Of a stretch of DNA of 64,000 bases, positions 59,952 to 64,000 are shown piece by piece. Position numbers and translations under genes: made by a program. How positions within the stretch are numbered: position 1 is the first letter of the stretch; each line of letters starts with the position of its first letter. The stretch comes from Paraburkholderia kururiensis (GTDB lineage Bacteria > Pseudomonadota > Gammaproteobacteria > Burkholderiales > Burkholderiaceae). The stretch covers positions 4,526,001 through 4,590,000 of the forward strand of contig NZ_CP139965.1 of the NCBI RefSeq assembly GCF_034424375.1. The letters run 5' to 3'. The notes under the pieces were generated by a model. That model saw only the letters and a program-made list of their open reading frames with translations. It was not told the DNA's origin and did not search any database.

Positions 59952-60403
59952 GGCAGCGCCGCGAGACGCGTCGCGCGGCTCGCGTGTAACCGTCGTGTAA
60001 CCTCCATCGCGGACGTCGCGCACGCCGCGCGTTTTGCGAAAACCTCATACAGGTACGCGTAAAACGCGAAATCGTCATCGAATCGACGGGGTGGCGCACG
60101 AAGCGGCGCGTATAATGAGCGCTCTTTTTTGGGCGCTGCGCCGTGCGTTTTGCGGGTCGGGCGTCGCTTGCGGCACGCTGCACGCCGCGCGAACCGTTCG
60201 CGCCACAGCGGGTCAAACGAGCGCCGCGAAGCCGACCTTATCCGCCTTGTCTCGCTGCTCCGTGTGCAACCGTTTGCATCACGCGAAGCCAGCAGAGCGT
60301 GCCGCACAGCGTCCGCCCTCCGGCTCATTCCAAATGCGTGCCGTATCGCGCGAAGCCCGTGCGAAGCGGCAGGCACAGCCCCAATCAAAGCTGAAACGAT
60401 CCT
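59952..60403. other. Leader region of the D-Ala-D-Ala carboxypeptidase gene
   Basis: About 450 bases without a supported gene. A consensus -10 element TATAAT lies at 60111-60116; transcription from it would give a leader of about 280 bases before the carboxypeptidase ATG. No terminator with T-run follows the hydrolase gene. Confidence 0.45.
60111..60116 (+). promoter_or_regulatory. -10 element of the carboxypeptidase gene
   Basis: TATAAT in the context GCGCG-TATAAT-GAG. A matching -35 is not evident at 17 bases. Confidence 0.5.
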
Positions 60404-61633
60404 ATGCGTCTCGTCACTTCCGGTACTTCCCCTCTGGCTGTTTCCCCGTCTTTCGTCCCTCGTTCCGTTGTTCGCGCAGTCACGCTCGGCGTGCTGCTGC
60501 CGGCAACGTTGGTCGCCGCATCCACCGCCTTCGCGCAGGTGCCGCCGCCCGCGGTGAACGCGCGTTCGTGGGTGCTCGTCGATGCCACAGCGAACCAGGT
60601 GCTCGCCTCGGGCAATCCTGACGAGCGTGTGGAGCCGGCGTCGCTCACGAAGCTGATGACGGCCTATCTCGTCTTCCAGGCGTTGCAGACGAAGAAGATC
60701 ACGATGGAGCAGACCGTCATGCCGAGCGAGGCTGTGCGCCGCGTTCGCAACGACGAGTCGCGCATGTTCATCGAGGCGAACAAGCCGGTGACGGTTCACG
60801 ACCTCGTCTACGGCATGATCGTGCAGTCGGGCAACGACGCCGCCATCGCGCTCGCGGAACTCGTGGGCGGCAGCGAGGCGCAGTTCGTCAACATGATGAA
60901 CACCGAGGCGCAGCGCCTCGGCATGACGCACACGCACTTCGCCGACGTGAACGGCATGCCCGACTCGCAGCACTACACGACGGCGGGCGACCTGGCCGTG
61001 TTGTCTACGCGCCTGATCCGCGACTTCCCCGACTACTACAGCATCTTCTCGGTGAAGGAGTTCACGTACAACAAGATCAAGCAGCCGAACCGCAACCGGC
61101 TGCTGTGGATCGATCCCACCGTGGACGGCCTGAAAACCGGCCATACGCAGGCGGCGGGCTACTGCCTGATCGCCACGGCGAAGCGTCCGCTGCCTGGCGT
61201 GGCCGACGCGTCGCGCCGTCTCGTCACCGTGATGATGGGCGAGCAGAGAGAGCACGACCGCGTGCAGGACAGCCTGAAGATGCTGAACTACGGCTACACC
61301 GCGTATGACACGGTGCGCCTGTACAAGGCGGGTCAGGCGATTGCTACGCCGCGCGTCTACAAGGGCGCGGCCGATACGGTGGAGGTGGGCGTGAAGACCG
61401 ACCAGTACATCACCGTGCCGAAGGGCGCCGCCGACAAGGCCAAGCCGCAGATCGAGATTGCGAGCCCGCTGATTGCGCCAATCGCGGACGGTCAGAAGGT
61501 CGGTACCGCGAAGCTCGTCGCAGACGGCAAAACGCTCACCGAATTCCCGGTGGTCGCATTGAAGGCCGTGCCGCAGGCCGGCATCGTCGGCCGCGTGTGG
61601 GATTCGCTGATGCTCATGTTCAACAAGAAGTGA
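60404..61633 (+). CDS. dacC: D-alanyl-D-alanine carboxypeptidase (PBP5/6 family)
   Basis: A 409-residue penicillin-binding protein trimming the last D-alanine of peptidoglycan peptides. The signal peptide ends AFA before QVPPP (about residue 44/45). Catalytic motifs are S80-x-x-K83 (SLTK), S142-G-N144, and KTG in DGLKTGHTQAAGYC. The C-terminal beta-rich domain and amphipathic end (VGRVWDSLMLMFNKK) anchor it to the outer face of the inner membrane. The gene symbol is by family; dacA is equally possible. Confidence 0.94.
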   Translation: MRLVTSGTSPLAVSPSFVPRSVVRAVTLGVLLPATLVAASTAFAQVPPPAVNARSWVLVDATANQVLASGNPDERVEPASLTKLMTAYLVFQALQTKKITMEQTVMPSEAVRRVRNDESRMFIEANKPVTVHDLVYGMIVQSGNDAAIALAELVGGSEAQFVNMMNTEAQRLGMTHTHFADVNGMPDSQHYTTAGDLAVLSTRLIRDFPDYYSIFSVKEFTYNKIKQPNRNRLLWIDPTVDGLKTGHTQAAGYCLIATAKRPLPGVADASRRLVTVMMGEQREHDRVQDSLKMLNYGYTAYDTVRLYKAGQAIATPRVYKGAADTVEVGVKTDQYITVPKGAADKAKPQIEIASPLIAPIADGQKVGTAKLVADGKTLTEFPVVALKAVPQAGIVGRVWDSLMLMFNKK

Positions 61634-61816
61634 GAGGGATGGCACGGTTCCCCTTCGGCGGCATGAGCGAAAGGGGCCGTCGGCGCGGGTGTGCAGCGCG
61701 TTACGCCGCCTGCCGGCACGCCTTGGCGTGCAAGGCGCAAAGCAGGCGCATAGCAGATGCACAGCAGGCACAAGGCGCACAATGAGCCCTTCGCCGCGGC
61801 GCTCGAGGAGTAAGGC

Positions 61817-62086
61817 ATGAGTCCGATGAACGAATCGCTATTCGAATTTCCCTGCGATTTTCCGATCAAGGTGATGGGCAAGTCACACCCGGAATTCGCT
61901 GAAACCATTGTTGCCGTGATCCGCCAGTTCGACAGCGGGTTCGACGCGTCGCGCGTGGAAGTGCGTCCTTCGAGCGGCGGCAACTATACGGGCCTCACCG
62001 TGACGGTGCGCGCGGTGAGCCGCGAGCACCTGGACACCATCTACCTCGCCCTCACCGGGCATCCCATGGTGAAGGTCGTCCTGTAA
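61817..62086 (+). CDS. ybeD: DUF493/YbeD-family protein
   Basis: An 89-residue ACT-like-fold protein of the DUF493 family, opening ESLFEFPCDFPIKVMGKSHPEF and ending HPMVKVVL. YbeD is usually encoded just before lipB, and a link with lipoylation has been suggested but not proved. The start at 61817 has GAGGAG. Here a LysR gene and a DUF2917 gene lie between it and lipB. Confidence 0.92.
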   Translation: MSPMNESLFEFPCDFPIKVMGKSHPEFAETIVAVIRQFDSGFDASRVEVRPSSGGNYTGLTVTVRAVSREHLDTIYLALTGHPMVKVVL

Positions 62087-62106
62087 GCCGCGCTCCTTCG
62101 GTGCCG

Positions 62107-63066
62107 CTACGTCTCGTCTGCGGGCAAGGCCTGGCGCGCACGCTGCGAGCCTTCCTCGCACGCGCGCTGGAACAGCAGCTTGAAGCTCGCCACCTCTTCG
62201 AAAATCCAGTTCCGGAACGCCTGTACACGCTCGGTATGCAGCATGTGCGGCGGGCAGATGAAGTAGTAGCTCCAGGGGCTGGGGCCATCGATGTCGAACA
62301 GCCGCACGAGGCGTCCCGCAGCGATCTCGTGCATCGCCAGCGAACGGCGCACGAGCGCGATGCCCTGGCCGTCCATGGCGGCCTGCAGCAGGTTCGACGA
62401 ATCCTGATAGAGCACGCCGCGTTTGGGCTCGGGCAAGTCGTCGAGCCCGGCGGCGTCGAACCATGGACGCCAGAGTTCGTCGTCGGAGCGCAGCAGCGCG
62501 AGCTTCATCATCTCCCGCGGGTTCCTGGGCAGCTTGCCGCCGTTGAACCGCGGCGAGCAGGCCGGAAAGAAGATCTCCTCCAGCAGCAGTTCGGCGTGTA
62601 GCCCGGGGTAGCGGCCGTAGCCGAAGCGGATCGCGGCGTCCACGTCGTCGCGTGCGAAGTCGGTGAGCGCGTTCGTGGAGAGCAGTTCGAGGTCCCAGTT
62701 CGGGTGCGCCTCGATGAAGCGGCCGATGCGCGGCGTCACCCAGCGAGCGGCAAACGAAGTGAGCATCGAGACGACCAGCCGCCGCTCGCGGTCCCCGGCG
62801 CGAATCTCGCGCGTGGCGTCGAGCAGCGCCGCGAGCGCGGCGCGCACCTGGGTCGCGTAGCGGCGGCCCGTATCGGTGAGCCGCACGCGCTTGCCGTCGC
62901 GTGCGAACAGCGTGACGCCCAGGTCGGCTTCGAGCGCGCGGATCTGGTGACTCACGGCGCCGTGCGTGACGAACAACTCGTCGGCGGCGCGCGAAAAGCT
63001 CTCGTGCCGCGCCGCGGCTTCGAATGCCTTGATCGCGTTCAGTGCGGGTAACTCGCGCAGGTCCAT
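62107..63066 (-). CDS. LysR-family regulator, GcvA-like
   Basis: A 319-residue LysR regulator: helix-turn-helix about residues 5-65 (PALNAIKAFEAAARHESFSRAADELFVTHGAVSHQIRALE, quoted in part) and an effector domain. The sequence LFARDGKRVRLTDTGRRY and the C-terminal WxYYFICP stretch resemble the GcvA branch. Start 63066 fits the family; an extension to 63111 is less likely. It is divergent from the DUF2917 gene across 100 bases and convergent with DUF493. It probably regulates the divergent gene. Confidence 0.9.
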   Translation of the reverse strand: MDLRELPALNAIKAFEAAARHESFSRAADELFVTHGAVSHQIRALEADLGVTLFARDGKRVRLTDTGRRYATQVRAALAALLDATREIRAGDRERRLVVSMLTSFAARWVTPRIGRFIEAHPNWDLELLSTNALTDFARDDVDAAIRFGYGRYPGLHAELLLEEIFFPACSPRFNGGKLPRNPREMMKLALLRSDDELWRPWFDAAGLDDLPEPKRGVLYQDSSNLLQAAMDGQGIALVRRSLAMHEIAAGRLVRLFDIDGPSPWSYYFICPPHMLHTERVQAFRNWIFEEVASFKLLFQRACEEGSQRARQALPADET

Positions 63067-63166
63067 CGCAATTTTTCTCACATACCGGTGAAAAATGATC
63101 GTTTTGCCCAATCCCTTGCGGCGTCTACGATTCTAGCCATCAAGACGATTTTTGGCGGAGCGGATC

Positions 63167-63493
63167 ATGCGAGAAATTTCCTCAAACATCACGTTCGAAA
63201 TCCACGCGGGCGAGACGGTGCCCATGAAGGTCGCGAACAGCACGCGGCTCACGGTGCACGGCGGCCCGGTCTGGGTCACGCGCAGCGACGACGTCGAGGA
63301 TTACTGGCTCGAGCCGGGTCATACGCTGCGGCTGCGGCGCGGCGAACGGCTGTGGCTCAGCGTGGAAGGGGCGCCGGCCGCACGCGTGGCGTTTGCCATT
63401 CCGGCGCGGCCGTCGGAGCGGCTCATCGACTGGGCGGCCCGTGCCGCGCAACGGCTCGGCGTGCGCGTGGGCGACGGCTGGCGCACGGTGTGA
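63167..63493 (+). CDS. DUF2917 protein
   Basis: A 108-residue protein of the DUF2917 family: VHGGPVWVTRSDDVEDYWLEPGHTLRLRRGERLWLS is the core (quoted in part), a cupin-like small beta structure. The function is unknown. The start at 63167 follows GGCGGAG. Its divergent position to a GcvA-like LysR gene is a recurrent pairing in Burkholderiaceae, which suggests control by that regulator. Confidence 0.88.
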   Translation: MREISSNITFEIHAGETVPMKVANSTRLTVHGGPVWVTRSDDVEDYWLEPGHTLRLRRGERLWLSVEGAPAARVAFAIPARPSERLIDWAARAAQRLGVRVGDGWRTV

Positions 63494-63549
63494 GCGCCGC
63501 CGGGCGATGTCCGGCGGCGGGGGCGGGATTTCGGTAAACTGCGCACATC

Positions 63550-64000
63550 ATGTGTGCCACGCCGGTTTCCCTGTCCCCTTTTCCCTCAGACGATTGCGCG
63601 CCCGCTGCGGAAGCGGCTACGGCGCCTTGCGCTTCAGACGCGATTCCCCTCGTGCTGCGTTGGCGCGGCACCGAAGCCTACGAGGCGAGCTTCGACGCAA
63701 TGCGCGCGTTCACCGAAGCGCGAACGCCCGACACGCTCGACGAGATCTGGCTCGTCGAACATCCTCCCGTCTTCACCTTGGGCCAGGCCGGTAACCCGAG
63801 CCATCTGCTCGTTGCCGACAGCGGCATTCCGCTTGTGAAGATCGACCGCGGCGGCCAGATCACTTACCACGGCCCCGGCCAGGTCGTAGCCTATTTGCTG
63901 CTCGACCTGCGCCGCCGCAAGCTCATGGTGCGCGACCTCGTCACGCGTATCGAGCAGGCCGTGATCGATACACTCGCGTCGTATAATCTCGCTGGCGAAC
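63550..64000 (+). CDS. lipB: Octanoyltransferase LipB, cut by the window end
   Basis: An open frame from ATG 63550 to the right edge gives 150 residues of LipB, which moves octanoyl groups from acyl carrier protein to lipoyl domains. The signature RGGQITYHGPGQ is complete, preceded by HPPVFTLGQAG. The catalytic lysine and cysteine lie beyond the window. The first 30 residues are a low-complexity head with two cysteines. No strong ribosome site is visible, so the start could be later, for example nearer IPLVLRWRG. Confidence 0.93.
   Translation, partial: MCATPVSLSPFPSDDCAPAAEAATAPCASDAIPLVLRWRGTEAYEASFDAMRAFTEARTPDTLDEIWLVEHPPVFTLGQAGNPSHLLVADSGIPLVKIDRGGQITYHGPGQVVAYLLLDLRRRKLMVRDLVTRIEQAVIDTLASYNLAGE

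Overview
The window is a gene-dense, GC-rich stretch of a beta-proteobacterial main chromosome. Gene families and order point to Burkholderiaceae (Paraburkholderia, Trinickia, Caballeronia or Burkholderia): a Burkholderia-type porin, fused isobutyryl-CoA mutase IcmF, methionine synthase split into two proteins, PhaM, DUF3567/DUF1840/DUF2917 proteins, an argS-SPOR-dsbA block, a birA-coaX pair, and DUF493 near lipB. The species cannot be named from sequence alone. I saw no insertion sequence, prophage, tRNA, rRNA, CRISPR array or clear pseudogene.

Layout. 1-6.6 kb: tail of an unknown gene, a porin, a LysR regulator and icmF. 6.6-10.4 kb: nitronate monooxygenase, a fluoroacetate-dehalogenase-type hydrolase, and a divergent Lrp regulator/EamA exporter pair. 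10.6-14.8 kb: a tightly packed minus-strand operon ghrA-mvaB-ybaK-DUF1289-maoC-MBL. 15.0-20.1 kb: a small serine hydrolase facing the biotin operon bioA-bioF-bioD-bioB, where bioA starts with TTG. 20.8-31.3 kb: an exported hydrolase, then an acyl-CoA catabolic cluster (carbonic anhydrase, thiolase, SDR, acyl-CoA dehydrogenase, YchJ) with aceK and a LiuR-like MerR regulator divergent from an MBL hydrolase.

31.4-39.5 kb: an orphan peptide-binding protein, a BtuF-like protein without signal peptide, an SDR, dsbA, an FtsN-like SPOR protein, argS, DUF1840 and a small lysine-rich exported protein. 39.7-46.5 kb: split metH, DUF3567, a PcaD-like hydrolase and a DUF3108 protein. 46.9-50.7 kb: an IclR regulator divergent from a fumarylacetoacetase-family enzyme and a crotonase, then phaM. 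51.3-54.9 kb: a diiron ferritin-like protein, rfaE2, a small membrane protein, coaX and birA. 55.0-60.0 kb: an Mla-type lipid transporter with a STAS domain fused to the permease, then a thioredoxin-like ferredoxin overlapping a hydrolase. 60.4-64.0 kb: D-alanyl-D-alanine carboxypeptidase, DUF493, LysR, DUF2917 and the start of lipB, cut by the window end.

How it fits together. Most of the window is housekeeping: biotin synthesis and attachment, cobalamin enzymes (IcmF, MetH), lipoylation, arginyl-tRNA synthesis, disulfide formation, outer-membrane lipid upkeep and peptidoglycan trimming. Several acyl-CoA routes are added. I did not find a clearly new multi-gene system. The best leads are regulatory: inverted repeats over or near the icmF, nitronate monooxygenase, MerR and argS/DUF1840 promoters. 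Other leads are the six-gene coupled operon, the complete fluoroacetate dehalogenase active site, and a small lysine-rich exported protein of unknown role.
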